Shown piece after piece: positions 52,211 to 60,994 of a stretch of DNA of 61,136 bases (the stretch's first letter is position 1; each line of letters begins with the position of its first letter). The notes below the pieces were generated by a model that was not told where the DNA came from, did no database searches, and was given only the letters and a program-made list of their open reading frames with translations. Location of the stretch: contig JAAYIG010000058.1 of NCBI GenBank assembly GCA_012523595.1, positions 1-61,136 on the forward strand. The letters run 5' to 3'. A program made the position numbers and the translations under genes. The DNA is from Fibrobacter sp. (lineage in GTDB: Bacteria; Fibrobacterota; Chitinivibrionia; Chitinivibrionales; Chitinispirillaceae).

Positions 52211-52960
52211 CTGAGATCCCTTAAATGGTACAGGTCTCTTTCAAGAATGAAAGAGCGTGTTGAAAGCGGCTTTTTTCTTCTTGAAGGTGTAAAGGCGATA
52301 GAACAGGTTTCCTCTGTTAAAGGTAGTATCGATGAGATCCTGATTACCCGGGGAATGAACATTGATGGGGATCGGTTTGGATGTCCTGTCCGGGAGATCT
52401 CAAGTTCTCAATTCCTCTCAATAAGCAATGCCAGAGCTCCTCAGGGCATAATTGCTGTAGTGAAGCTTCCTTCTGAAACATACAGTTCTGGATTGCCCCC
52501 TGAGCCCGGTTCAAAGATCCTGCTCCTTGAAAACATACAGGACCCCGGAAATATAGGCACTCTGCTCCGCACTGCTGTTGCATTCGGTTTTTCGGGTGCT
52601 TTACTGTCGCTTCAGTCTGCTGACCCTTTTTCTCCAAAAGCCGTACAGGCTACAGCCGGAACAGTTTTGTCGTTGTGGATAAGACGCTCTGACAACTACC
52701 TTCAGATCGCATCATCGCTGAAACAGATGGGGTATTCTATTCTTTCAGCAGATGTAAAAGGAGATTCGGGTATCGATTTCTCCCGAACAGAAAAAATGGT
52801 AGTTGCACTGGGGAATGAGGGATCAGGTCTGACCGCTGAGATTCTGAAGCTCTCAGAAAAAAAATTCAGAATACCGATAAGCAGTAACGCAGAATCTCTT
52901 AATGTTGCCGTATCAGGAGCGATAGCGATGTTTTGTGCAAAGATGGGTTACGGGTGTTAG
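52211..52960 (+). CDS. SpoU/TrmH-family RNA 2'-O-methyltransferase
   Basis: SPOUT-fold ribose methyltransferase. N-terminal substrate-binding segment (FFLLEGVKAIEQVSS), then ILLLENIQDPGNIGTLLRTA, MVVALGNEGSGLTAEI and RIPISSNAESLNVAVSGAI, which form the knot and SAM site. An ATG at 52247 is in frame. However, the coding pattern extends 12 codons upstream (RSLKWYRSLSRMKER, as in relatives) to a CTG that lies 8 bases after a perfect AGGAGG, so I prefer CTG initiation. Target is unknown: 23S rRNA or tRNA. Confidence 0.87.
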   Translation: MRSLKWYRSLSRMKERVESGFFLLEGVKAIEQVSSVKGSIDEILITRGMNIDGDRFGCPVREISSSQFLSISNARAPQGIIAVVKLPSETYSSGLPPEPGSKILLLENIQDPGNIGTLLRTAVAFGFSGALLSLQSADPFSPKAVQATAGTVLSLWIRRSDNYLQIASSLKQMGYSILSADVKGDSGIDFSRTEKMVVALGNEGSGLTAEILKLSEKKFRIPISSNAESLNVAVSGAIAMFCAKMGYGC

Positions 52961-52974
52961 AATTTGACGGCGGT

Positions 52975-54117
52975 TCAGTTCAGTTCGTAAACAGAAATCC
53001 TTGCCCGTCCCTCTTTTTTCGAGCGGTACATCGCTTCATCAGCCCGCTTTATAAGAGACTCCTGATCCTCACCGGGTATGGCCTCGGTGATACCGACTGA
53101 AAGACTCGTTTTACCAAACTTCAGAGTTCCAAACTGTTTCTGAATTCTCTCTGCAACTACTACAGCCTGGGATTTATCAGTATCGGGCAGAACTATTACA
53201 AATTCATCACCACCATAACGTGCTCCGGTGTCGATATCCTGACGTATGCAGGATTTGATCACCTGGCCTAAAAAACGAAGGACCTCATCTCCCTTCTGGT
53301 GGCCCTCTGTATCATTAAGAGCCTTAAAATGATCGATGTCCAGCAGAATAAGAGACAGTTTCAGAGATGGATTTCGTTTAATACGGGTCAATTCCCGCTT
53401 GATCTGATCATGGAAATATCGTGAGTTGTAAAGGTTTGTAAGATTATCTGTAATGGCAAGCTTGCTCAGCAGTTCGTTTTTCTTTTCAAGTTCAAGCAGA
53501 AGTTTTTTCTTCTCAGTTATATCTTTGGCTGTTACGACAAGACCGATTATCTGGTTGTTGTCGCTTTTCATCTCCGACATGCTCAAATCAACCAGAATTG
53601 TTTCTCCGCTTTTTGTCTTCATCGCTATTTCTTCATTTACTGATTTCCCCGACATGAGAACCGTACTGAGGACTTTCCGCTGATCTGATTCATTTTCAAA
53701 AAGGCAGGAGAGCGGTTTCCCCACGATCTCTTCCTGGGTGTAGCCAAAATGAAGCTGTGAGCCCTTGCTGAATTTCAGAATGTAACCATCTGTATCCATG
53801 GAAAAGATTATATCCGTGGAATCCTGAAGAATACTTTCAAAGTATTTGGAAATATTCTGGAACCTGCGCGTAATCAGTTCCCCTTTAGAGACTTTCTGTG
53901 CGTATTCTGATATGGTTTTCTGTAATCCGATCGTCAAAATGGCGCAGAATGAAGCTGAGAGAAGGGACAGGATAACAGTAAGAGTAAGACTGAGAAAAAA
54001 GTAACCAGCAGCAACAACAAAAGCGCTGATCAGGAATACCAGAGAGGCCAGGAGGTAAGTTTGTTTTGATGTTAAATTGTTGAGTCTGGTAAGAATAGAA
54101 AAAATATTACGGTGCAT
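52975..54117 (-). CDS. Membrane PAS-GGDEF diguanylate cyclase
   Basis: Makes cyclic di-GMP. Two N-terminal membrane helices (YLLASLVFLISAFVVAAGYF, LTLTVILSLLSASFCAILTI), then a PAS domain (about residues 95-210: SILQDSTDIIFSMDTDGYI, VVTAKDITEKKK), a short coiled linker, and the GGDEF domain (about 220-380) with intact RYGGDEFVIVLPDT. An RxxD-type inhibitory site is not evident. With flagellin and a CsrA-like leader in the window, a motility-to-surface switch is plausible. Confidence 0.93.
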   Translation of the reverse strand: MHRNIFSILTRLNNLTSKQTYLLASLVFLISAFVVAAGYFFLSLTLTVILSLLSASFCAILTIGLQKTISEYAQKVSKGELITRRFQNISKYFESILQDSTDIIFSMDTDGYILKFSKGSQLHFGYTQEEIVGKPLSCLFENESDQRKVLSTVLMSGKSVNEEIAMKTKSGETILVDLSMSEMKSDNNQIIGLVVTAKDITEKKKLLLELEKKNELLSKLAITDNLTNLYNSRYFHDQIKRELTRIKRNPSLKLSLILLDIDHFKALNDTEGHQKGDEVLRFLGQVIKSCIRQDIDTGARYGGDEFVIVLPDTDKSQAVVVAERIQKQFGTLKFGKTSLSVGITEAIPGEDQESLIKRADEAMYRSKKEGRARISVYELN

Positions 54118-54261
54118 TCTGGTATCAGGTTTTAAATAGAAGCCTTATATAAACAAATGATCTGATTTATATTACAACTGTTCAGGTTAATCAACAAGTA
54201 AACATTAGTGGTCTGATAATTCAGGCATCTATATAGTTACTTACAGCATAAAATAAGTATA

Positions 54262-54284
54262 TAATTGTATAAAGTCTACAATTA
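54262..54284. promoter_or_regulatory. Palindromic operator-like site before the MpsC-family gene
   Basis: TAATTGTA and TACAATTA form a perfect 8-bp inverted repeat around 7 bases, ending 25 bases before the downstream ATG. Such TTGTA-N7-TACAA palindromes commonly bind dimeric regulators. No regulator gene is adjacent. Confidence 0.4.
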
Positions 54285-54309
54285 AGAAGTGTCGGGTTAA
54301 TTTTGCATT

Positions 54310-54693
54310 ATGATAAGGGGAACATTGAAAAAAAGTAAAGGACAACTTGAAGCGGAGATCTCCGATGCTCTTACTCGTTTTGAAAAGGAGCACATGGGGC
54401 GGGGACCGCTTGAAATAAGGACTTATATTGTCGATGACATGGTCATTGTCAGGCTTAAAGGCGTGCTTACTAAAGCGGAACTGAATCTGGTAAAATCAGA
54501 TCGTAATGTTCGTGCCAGAGAATTGATTAAACAGGTACGGATAGAACTCATCGAAAACGGGCGCTCATTGCTCGAGGATATGATTAAAGGAATCACTCGC
54601 CGTAAAATCAGAAGCCTGCATACGGATGTAAGTACTATTACTGGTGAAAAACTGATTGTTTTTTCATTGGATCGGGCCCCGGAGATAGGATAA
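54310..54693 (+). CDS. DUF2294/MpsC-family protein
   Basis: A 127-residue protein matching DUF2294: GQLEAEISDALTRFEKEHMG, GRGPLEIRTYIVDDMVIVRL, LTKAELNLVKSD and VRIELIENGRSLLEDMI. Related proteins in staphylococci (MpsC) belong to a membrane-potential-generating system with MpsAB; no MpsA or MpsB partner is visible here. Function is unknown in other bacteria. A palindromic site lies just upstream. Confidence 0.75.
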   Translation: MIRGTLKKSKGQLEAEISDALTRFEKEHMGRGPLEIRTYIVDDMVIVRLKGVLTKAELNLVKSDRNVRARELIKQVRIELIENGRSLLEDMIKGITRRKIRSLHTDVSTITGEKLIVFSLDRAPEIG

Positions 54694-55110
54694 TTACCTT
54701 GGAGTCCGCTTTGAGCAGATTAAGGTTTGGTCTAATTGTTCCCCTGTGAGGAGAGTTTGTGACTTAGTTGTTATCTCAGTCACAAAATTACCTTTGTGTT
54801 AAGTCCTGGAATTACCTCTGAGAAGAAATCCTGACTTAAATCATTAAAATAACCAAATCGTCCCGGGATGAATATCTGTATTCATTTCCCTTGATCAGAG
54901 TTCAGTTCTTTTATATCTTTATTATTTCGGTTGATATCGGGATGACAATAATTTCTGGTCAGCTCTGATATAGGCCGGAAAATAAGGTTTTATCAAGTCT
55001 ATCTGGCCTTGGGAACAGGGCAGAGCGGAAGTGAGGGGACCAAAGAACTGCAACCGCATTTCTCTGGTCTTTTTTTTGCCTGAAAGAAATTTCTTTTTCG
55101 AAAGGGTTTT
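54694..55110. other. Intergenic region upstream of pckG with repeat copy C
   Basis: Copy C of the dispersed repeat lies at about 54783-54867: ATTACCTTTGTGTTAAGTCC, then ATTACCTCTGAGAAGAAAT, CCTGACTTAAA and CCCGGG, in the same order as in copies A and B but more diverged. The last 200 bases before pckG are AT-rich, with AAAGGG just before the ATG. I found no confident promoter or riboswitch. Confidence 0.4.
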
Positions 55111-56910
55111 ATGTCTAATCAGAAATTGCTCAACTGGGTTAAAGAGTGGACTGAATTATGTCAACCCGAATCGGTCGAATGGGTTGATGGGTCAAAAGCT
55201 GAGTATGACAGATTACTTAAGTTGATGGTTGAGGAGGGGCTTGCAACACCTCTTAACCCTGAGAAATTGCCCGGCTGTTATCTTTTCCGTTCAGATCCTT
55301 CCGATGTTGCACGGGTAGAAAACCGTACCTATATAGCATCAAAGAGTAAGGAAGATGCCGGACCTACCAATAACTGGATCGACCCAGTCCAATTAAAGGA
55401 AACAATGAAGGGACTTTATAAAGGATGTATGAAGGGAAGGACGATGTATGTTATTCCTTTCAGCATGGGACCTATTGGCTCTCCCATTTCCAAAATTGGG
55501 GTTGAGATTACAGACTCTCCTTATGTTGTGGTAAATATGGCTATAATGACGAGGGTCGGTTCTAAAGTTCTTGAAGTATTGGGGGATGATGGTGAATTTA
55601 TCCCTTGTGTGCACTCTATCGGGAAACCGCTTGCAAACGGTGAAAAAGATGGTGGGAAGTGGCCATGTGCTCCGATTGACAAGAAATATATATCCCATTT
55701 TCCGGAAGAACGGGCGATCTGGTCCTATGGGTCAGGTTATGGAGGAAATGCGCTGCTTGGGAAAAAGTGTCTGGCTCTTCGTATCGCATCCTCAATTGCC
55801 CGTGATGAAGGTTGGCTGGCTGAACACATGCTTATTCTGGGTATTACCAATCCTCAGGGAAAGAAAAGATATGTAGCCGCGGCTTTCCCCAGTGCCTGTG
55901 GAAAGACAAATCTGGCCATGTTGATTCCCACCATTCCTGGATGGAAAGTGGAGACCATTGGCGATGATATCGCCTGGATGAAATTTGGAAAAGACGGACG
56001 TCTTTATGCTATCAATCCGGAAGCGGGTTTCTTTGGTGTCGCTCCCGGAACATCTATGTCATCCAATCCTAATGCGATGAAATCCATCGGCAAGAACACT
56101 ATCTTTACCAACGTCGCCCTTACATCCGATGGAGATGTCTGGTGGGAGGGGATAGGGTATGATGCACCCGGGAAGCTTATTGACTGGACCGGAATGGAGT
56201 GGAATACTGCAACAGCAGCCAAGCCTGCGGCTCATCCTAATGCCCGTTTCACTGCTCCGGCGGTTCAATGTCCGGCAATTGCTCCGGAATGGGAGGATCC
56301 AGAAGGTGTTCCCATCAGTGCGTTTCTCTTTGGAGGAAGGCGTCCAAGCACAGTCCCGCTGATTCATCAGGCCTTTAACTGGGAGCATGGTGTGTTCATG
56401 GGATCGATTGTTGGATCAGAAGTTACTGCTGCTGCTCTGGATTTAAAGGCCGGCACAATCCGTCGTGATCCTTTCGCGATGCTTCCGTTCTGCGGATATC
56501 ACATGGGAGATTACTTCCAGCACTGGATCAGCATGGGCCAGAAATCGAGTCCGGATAAACTGCCTGGAATTTTCTATGTTAACTGGTTCCGCAAATCATC
56601 AGATGGAAAATGGCTGTGGCCCGGCTATGGCGATAACAGTCGTGTGCTTAAATGGATCTTCCAGCGTTTGGAGGGGGAGGTTGATGCAGTAGAAACCCCC
56701 ATTGGATATGTCCCGCAAATGAATGACATCGATGTGCAGGGATTGCAGATATCTGAATCAAATATCAGAGAATTGCTGGAGATCAATTCGCAGGAATGGT
56801 TAAAAGAAGTTGAATCTATAAAGGAGCATTATATTACTTTTGGCTGCAGGCTTCCCAAAAAACTCTGGGAAGAGCTTGAAGCTCTTGAGTCAAGATTGAA
56901 AAAAGCATAA
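55111..56910 (+). CDS. pckG: Phosphoenolpyruvate carboxykinase (GTP)
   Basis: Interconverts oxaloacetate + GTP and PEP + GDP + CO2. The kinase-1a loop is [15 protein letters not shown] with the active-site Cys, kinase-2 is [11 protein letters not shown], and further blocks are [29 protein letters not shown] and [14 protein letters not shown]. 599 residues is standard for the GTP form. In fermenters PEPCK often works towards oxaloacetate. The following genes encode carboxyltransferases on the same strand 47 bases away, which suggests that oxaloacetate or pyruvate pools connect them. Confidence 0.97.
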   Translation: MSNQKLLNWVKEWTELCQPESVEWVDGSKAEYDRLLKLMVEEGLATPLNPEKLPGCYLFRSDPSDVARVENRTYIASKSKEDAGPTNNWIDPVQLKETMKGLYKGCMKGRTMYVIPFSMGPIGSPISKIGVEITDSPYVVVNMAIMTRVGSKVLEVLGDDGEFIPCVHSIGKPLANGEKDGGKWPCAPIDKKYISHFPEERAIWSYGSGYGGNALLGKKCLALRIASSIARDEGWLAEHMLILGITNPQGKKRYVAAAFPSACGKTNLAMLIPTIPGWKVETIGDDIAWMKFGKDGRLYAINPEAGFFGVAPGTSMSSNPNAMKSIGKNTIFTNVALTSDGDVWWEGIGYDAPGKLIDWTGMEWNTATAAKPAAHPNARFTAPAVQCPAIAPEWEDPEGVPISAFLFGGRRPSTVPLIHQAFNWEHGVFMGSIVGSEVTAAALDLKAGTIRRDPFAMLPFCGYHMGDYFQHWISMGQKSSPDKLPGIFYVNWFRKSSDGKWLWPGYGDNSRVLKWIFQRLEGEVDAVETPIGYVPQMNDIDVQGLQISESNIRELLEINSQEWLKEVESIKEHYITFGCRLPKKLWEELEALESRLKKA

Positions 56911-56917
56911 TTTTACT

Positions 56918-56942
56918 AATTCAGGTGATTATTATCTGAATT
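56918..56942. promoter_or_regulatory. Inverted repeat between pckG and accD
   Basis: AATTCAG and CTGAATT pair around an 11-base AT-rich centre, 16 bases before the accD ATG. It may be a weak hairpin or a regulator site; there is no T-run, so readthrough from pckG into accD is expected. Confidence 0.35.
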
Positions 56943-56957
56943 TACAGGAGGCTTACA

Positions 56958-57794
56958 ATGCCCTGGTTTATTAAAACCAAGTCGGAGCGCGAAGCCCGGA
57001 AAAAATTGGCAGATGATATCTGGGTCAAATGCCAGTCGTGCAATGCTCATGTTTTCAAGCAGGATTTTCTGAACAATATGAGCGTTTGTCCCAAGTGCAA
57101 CTGGCATGGAAAACTCACTGCCTACGAGAGAATCGGCATCACCTTTGATTCCGGCACCTTCAAGGAATTCAATGAGACAATCTGCCCATCTGATCCCCTT
57201 TCATTTGTTGATGGAAAGGGACCTTATACTGAGAAAGTGGATCAGGCTAAAAAGAAAACTGGATTGAATGAGGCAGTGATAACTGGTACAGGGAAGATAT
57301 GCGGCACATCGGCTGTAATCGCAGTAATGGATTTTCGCTTTCTGGGTGGGAGCCTTGGCTCTGCAACAGGGGAGAAGATCCTTCTTGCGGCAAATTACGC
57401 CTGTGAGCATCGCCTCCCATACATCGTCTTTTCTGCTTCTGGTGGAGCCAGGATGCATGAGGGAATTCTTTCTCTTATGCAGATGGCCAAAACTTGTGCT
57501 GGCATAGCACGGATGAATGAAAAGAAGTTGCCCTACATATCCGTGATGACTGATCCTACTACCGGTGGAGTCTCAGCATCTTATGCTACTGTAGGAGATG
57601 TAAATCTTGCTGAACCAGGAGCTTTGATTGGTTTCGCAGGAAGACGGGTGATAGAGCAGACAATCAAGCAGAAACTGCCTGATTCGTTCCAGACTGCCGA
57701 GTTTTTACTCGATCATGGATTTGTAGACATGGTTGTTCACAGGAAAGATCTCAAAGAGACTCTCCACAAAATCCTTTCTTTTTATAACCGATAA
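56958..57794 (+). CDS. accD: Acetyl-CoA carboxylase carboxyltransferase subunit beta
   Basis: Transfers carboxyl from carboxybiotin to acetyl-CoA with AccA. The N-terminal zinc finger is complete (WVKCQSCNAHVF, SVCPKCNWHGKLT). The crotonase-fold part has FLGGSLGSATGEKI, FSASGGARMHEG, TDPTTGGVSASYATVGD and FAGRRVIEQTI. 278 residues. AGGAGG precedes the ATG. It is followed by accA after 9 bases, but no accB or accC gene is nearby; the next gene supplies an AccB-like biotin domain. Confidence 0.97.
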   Translation: MPWFIKTKSEREARKKLADDIWVKCQSCNAHVFKQDFLNNMSVCPKCNWHGKLTAYERIGITFDSGTFKEFNETICPSDPLSFVDGKGPYTEKVDQAKKKTGLNEAVITGTGKICGTSAVIAVMDFRFLGGSLGSATGEKILLAANYACEHRLPYIVFSASGGARMHEGILSLMQMAKTCAGIARMNEKKLPYISVMTDPTTGGVSASYATVGDVNLAEPGALIGFAGRRVIEQTIKQKLPDSFQTAEFLLDHGFVDMVVHRKDLKETLHKILSFYNR

Positions 57795-57803
57795 GGATCT
57801 GAA

Positions 57804-58757
57804 ATGGAACGTGAACTTGATTTTGAAAAGCCGATTGCCGAGATGGAAAAGGCCGTCGAGAAGCTTAAGAACATAAGCACGGAGAATAAGGGGGATTTTT
57901 CTGCTCAGCTTTATGAATTAGAACAAAAGCTGATTGAGCAAAAGAAAGAGATTTATGAAAATCTGACTCCCTGGCAGACGGTTCAGGTTGCACGTCATCC
58001 CCGTCGCCCCATATTGATGGACTACATTCAAAACATATTTACCGGCTTTATGGAGTTCCACGGTGATCGCTGTTTTGGTGATGATCGTGCCTTGATTGGC
58101 GGCTTTGCCCTCCTGGATCAGGAAAAAGTGATGCTGATCGGCCATAATAAAGGTAAAAATGTAGAAGAAAATGTGGAGCGCAATTTTGGAATGGCCAGGC
58201 CCGAGGGCTACCGTAAGGCATTGAGATTGATGAGGTTAGCGGAAACATTTAATGTTCCGGTTGTAACCTTTATCGATACTCCCGGAGCTTATCCGGGTCT
58301 TGATGCTGAGGAGAGAGGGCAAGCCGAGGCTATTGCCCGAAATCTGACCGAAATGGCAAAAATCGAGGTGCCGATCATCTCTGTTGTAACAGGTGAAGGT
58401 GGCAGCGGTGGTGCTTTGGGAATTGGAGTAGGGGATGTAGTGCTGATGCTCAATCACGCAGTGTACTCTGTGATCTCTCCTGAGGGCTGCGCATCCATAC
58501 TCTGGCGTGATGCATCTTTCTCCTCAAGGGCTGCCGAAGCACTGAAGATCACTGCCAAATCACTGCTGGAACTCGATATAATCGATGAGATCATTCCTGA
58601 ACCTCCAGGTGGTGCTCATACCGACCCGCTTAAGACTGCACAAGAGGTGAAAACAGCTATCTTGAAGCATCTCAAGAAGTTAACATCGTTGTCACCAGCT
58701 AAGCTTATCTCTAAACGATTTGAGAAGTATTCCGCAATGGGAAAATTCAACAAATAA
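57804..58757 (+). CDS. accA: Acetyl-CoA carboxylase carboxyltransferase subunit alpha
   Basis: Partner of AccD in malonyl-CoA synthesis. N-terminal helical segment (LEQKLIEQKKEIYENLTPW), then VARHPRRPILMDYIQNIF, FHGDRCFGDDRALIGGFA, TFIDTPGAYPGLDAEERGQ, GGSGGALGIGVGDVVLML and SPEGCASILWRD. 317 residues, normal. It lies 12 bases before the biotin-carboxyltransferase fusion gene, so all three are co-expressed. Confidence 0.97.
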   Translation: MERELDFEKPIAEMEKAVEKLKNISTENKGDFSAQLYELEQKLIEQKKEIYENLTPWQTVQVARHPRRPILMDYIQNIFTGFMEFHGDRCFGDDRALIGGFALLDQEKVMLIGHNKGKNVEENVERNFGMARPEGYRKALRLMRLAETFNVPVVTFIDTPGAYPGLDAEERGQAEAIARNLTEMAKIEVPIISVVTGEGGSGGALGIGVGDVVLMLNHAVYSVISPEGCASILWRDASFSSRAAEALKITAKSLLELDIIDEIIPEPPGGAHTDPLKTAQEVKTAILKHLKKLTSLSPAKLISKRFEKYSAMGKFNK

Positions 58758-58769
58758 ACGGAGAATCCT

Positions 58770-60776
58770 GTGACCAAGAAAAATCAGAACCCTACAGAAG
58801 ATCAACTGCATAAGATTCCGCTTCGTATCACTGATACCACTCTTCGTGATGCTCATCAGTCCTTGTGGGCTACGAGGATGAGAACTGATGATATGCTGCG
58901 GATAATCGATGTGATAGACAATGTTGGCTTTTACTCTCTGGAATGCTGGGGAGGGGCTACATTTGATGTGTGTTTGAGATTCCTGAGGGAAAATCCCTGG
59001 GAACGGCTGAGGATGATCAAGGCCAAGGCTAAAAACACACCTTTGCAGATGCTTCTGCGCGGACAGAATCTGGTCGGCTACAGGAATTATGCTGATGATG
59101 TTGTTGACAGGTTTGTTGCACTCGCCTGCGAAAACGGTATAGATATTTTCCGGGTATTTGATGCTCTTAATGACACCAGAAACCTGGAAGCTGCTTTGAA
59201 AGCTGTCAAGAAGCATGGCGGCCATGCACAAGGTACTTTGTGTTATACCATCTCTCCAGTGCACACTGTTGAAAAATATGTACAGTATGCAAAAGAGCAG
59301 GTTGATCTGGGGATTGATTCCCTTTGCATTAAAGACATGGCTGGTATTCTTTCTCCGATCTCTGCTGAGCGGCTTGTTCGTGCGCTCATTAAGGAACTGA
59401 ATATTCCGATTCAGATTCATTGTCATGCCTCTTCGGGAATGGCTATTGCCACCTATGTTGAGGGAGTGAGGGCTGGTGCTGGTGCAATTGACTGTGCTAT
59501 CTCTTCCATGGCTGGTTTTTCATCGCAGCCGCCGGTTGAGACGATGGCGGCCATATTTGCTGAGACTAATTACTCAGCGGGCCTTGACATGGAGGCACTG
59601 GAAAAGGTGGCGAGATATTTTGCTGAACTGTCTCCCAAGCGGAGGCCGTCCAATGCCCCGATGGCGATAATCGATCCGGAAATTCTGCTGCATCAGATAC
59701 CCGGAGGTATGATATCTAACTTCAGGTCACAATTAGAGATGCAGAAAGCGCTTGACAAACTTCCTGAGGTGCTTAAAGAGGTTACAAGAGTTCGTGAGGA
59801 TCTTGGGTTCCCGCCCCTGGTGACGCCCACAAGTCAGATAGTGGGGACTCAGGCTGTTATGAATGTTATTTCCGGAGAACGTTACAAGATAATTCCGAAT
59901 GAAGTGAAAGATTATGTAAGAGGGTTGTACGGAAGGTCACCGGCACCGATTTCTGAAGAACTGATTAAGAAGATTCTGGGTGATGAAAAGCCGATCACAT
60001 ATAGACCGGCGGACCGGTTAGAGCCGATGCTTCCGAAATCCACAGATGCCATTGATCCAAAACTTATCGAGCATGAAGAAGATATCATTTCTTACATTCT
60101 TTTACCTGAACCTGCGTTGGAATATTTCAAATGGCGGGCGCTTGCACCTGAATCACGGCCTGAAACACCTGTTGATCTTGAACTGAAGAAGCTTAAGCAG
60201 GAGGTGAAAAAGGAGGCAGAAGTTGTAAAGACTCAGCAGGAAACTTCGGCTCAGGTTTCAGCGGCTCCAATAAGTCTTCCACCGGATTTTCAGGGAATCA
60301 CAAAAGAGATAACAGAGAAAATAAGCGGGCTGGTTTTAGAGGAACTCATTTTCAGCAGGGGAGAGTTCAAGATTGCAATAAAAGCAACGGGGTCCACTTC
60401 CTCCACTGTTGCGGCTCCTGCATTAGCTCCTTCTGCACCGGTTGTTACTGCCCAGACAGCTCAGCCTGTTGCTCCTGCCCCTGCACCTGAGCAGAAGAAG
60501 GCAGAAGCGTCTGCTGATGTAACAAATATCAATCAGAAGACGATCAATTCACCACTTGTCGGTACATTCTATTCTTCTCCTGGTCCTGAGAAACCAAAAT
60601 TTGTCAAAGAGGGAGATTTAGTTGAGAAGGGAGCGAAGGTGTGTATTGTAGAGGCGATGAAGCTTTTTAATGAGATATCCGCCCCTGTGAAGTGCAGGAT
60701 TATAAAGATACTGGCGGCTGACGGTAAGGTGGTTGAAAAGGATCAGCCGTTGATTGCGATTGAGGAGCTGGAGTGA
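58770..60776 (+). CDS. Oxaloacetate/pyruvate carboxyltransferase fused to an AccB-like biotin domain
   Basis: Residues about 15-290 are the HMGL-like carboxyltransferase (TLRDAHQSLWATRMRTDD, DIFRVFDALNDTRNLEAAL, SLCIKDMAGILSP, IQIHCHASSGMA). Residues about 300-480 are the conserved PYC/OADA region. After a Pro/Ala-rich linker, the C-terminal 80 residues are a biotinyl domain with CIVEAMKLFNEI (biotin Lys near 631). That domain reads NSPLVGTFYSSPGPEKPKF, which is the AccB form, not the usual OadA/PycB form. A helix typical of AccB N-termini (EITEKISGLVLEELIFSRG) precedes it. Annotation would be OadA, PycB or transcarboxylase 5S; co-location with accD-accA makes a shared biotin carrier attractive. 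Confidence 0.9.
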   Translation: MTKKNQNPTEDQLHKIPLRITDTTLRDAHQSLWATRMRTDDMLRIIDVIDNVGFYSLECWGGATFDVCLRFLRENPWERLRMIKAKAKNTPLQMLLRGQNLVGYRNYADDVVDRFVALACENGIDIFRVFDALNDTRNLEAALKAVKKHGGHAQGTLCYTISPVHTVEKYVQYAKEQVDLGIDSLCIKDMAGILSPISAERLVRALIKELNIPIQIHCHASSGMAIATYVEGVRAGAGAIDCAISSMAGFSSQPPVETMAAIFAETNYSAGLDMEALEKVARYFAELSPKRRPSNAPMAIIDPEILLHQIPGGMISNFRSQLEMQKALDKLPEVLKEVTRVREDLGFPPLVTPTSQIVGTQAVMNVISGERYKIIPNEVKDYVRGLYGRSPAPISEELIKKILGDEKPITYRPADRLEPMLPKSTDAIDPKLIEHEEDIISYILLPEPALEYFKWRALAPESRPETPVDLELKKLKQEVKKEAEVVKTQQETSAQVSAAPISLPPDFQGITKEITEKISGLVLEELIFSRGEFKIAIKATGSTSSTVAAPALAPSAPVVTAQTAQPVAPAPAPEQKKAEASADVTNINQKTINSPLVGTFYSSPGPEKPKFVKEGDLVEKGAKVCIVEAMKLFNEISAPVKCRIIKILAADGKVVEKDQPLIAIEELE

Positions 60777-60791
60777 TTTTTCCGGTTTTTT

Positions 60792-60905
60792 AGGGACGGA
60801 CCATTTTTTTCTTTTTGGTTTTTGTGGGGCAGGTGGTGGCATCTGCCCTGTTTTTTTTGGGTGAGGGACGGACTAACTTTTTTTCCTCCTCCTCAGGGAC
60901 GGACC
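60792..60905 (+). repeat. Three AGGGACGGAC-type repeats before the RAYT gene
   Basis: AGGGACGGACC at 60792-60802 and 60895-60905, and AGGGACGGACT at 60864-60874. Each is followed shortly by a T-run (CATTTTTTT, AACTTTTTTT, CATTTTTTA). They sit directly upstream of a RAYT-type transposase gene; GGGACGG-type repeats next to such genes are common in many phyla. The spacing is 72 and 31 bases. Confidence 0.6.
60827..60858 (+). terminator. Intrinsic terminator of the acc/carboxyltransferase unit
   Basis: GGGCAG and CTGCCC pair around a 10-base loop, followed by TG and eight T. It lies 50 bases after the fusion gene stop and between the repeat copies. Confidence 0.75.
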
Positions 60906-60994
60906 ATTTTTTATCTCTGATTTTCCTTCGGCCCAGAATTTGCATCTCCTTACCTCCACCTTACATCCATCTCATCCTTTCGCCGGAGGAAAAT

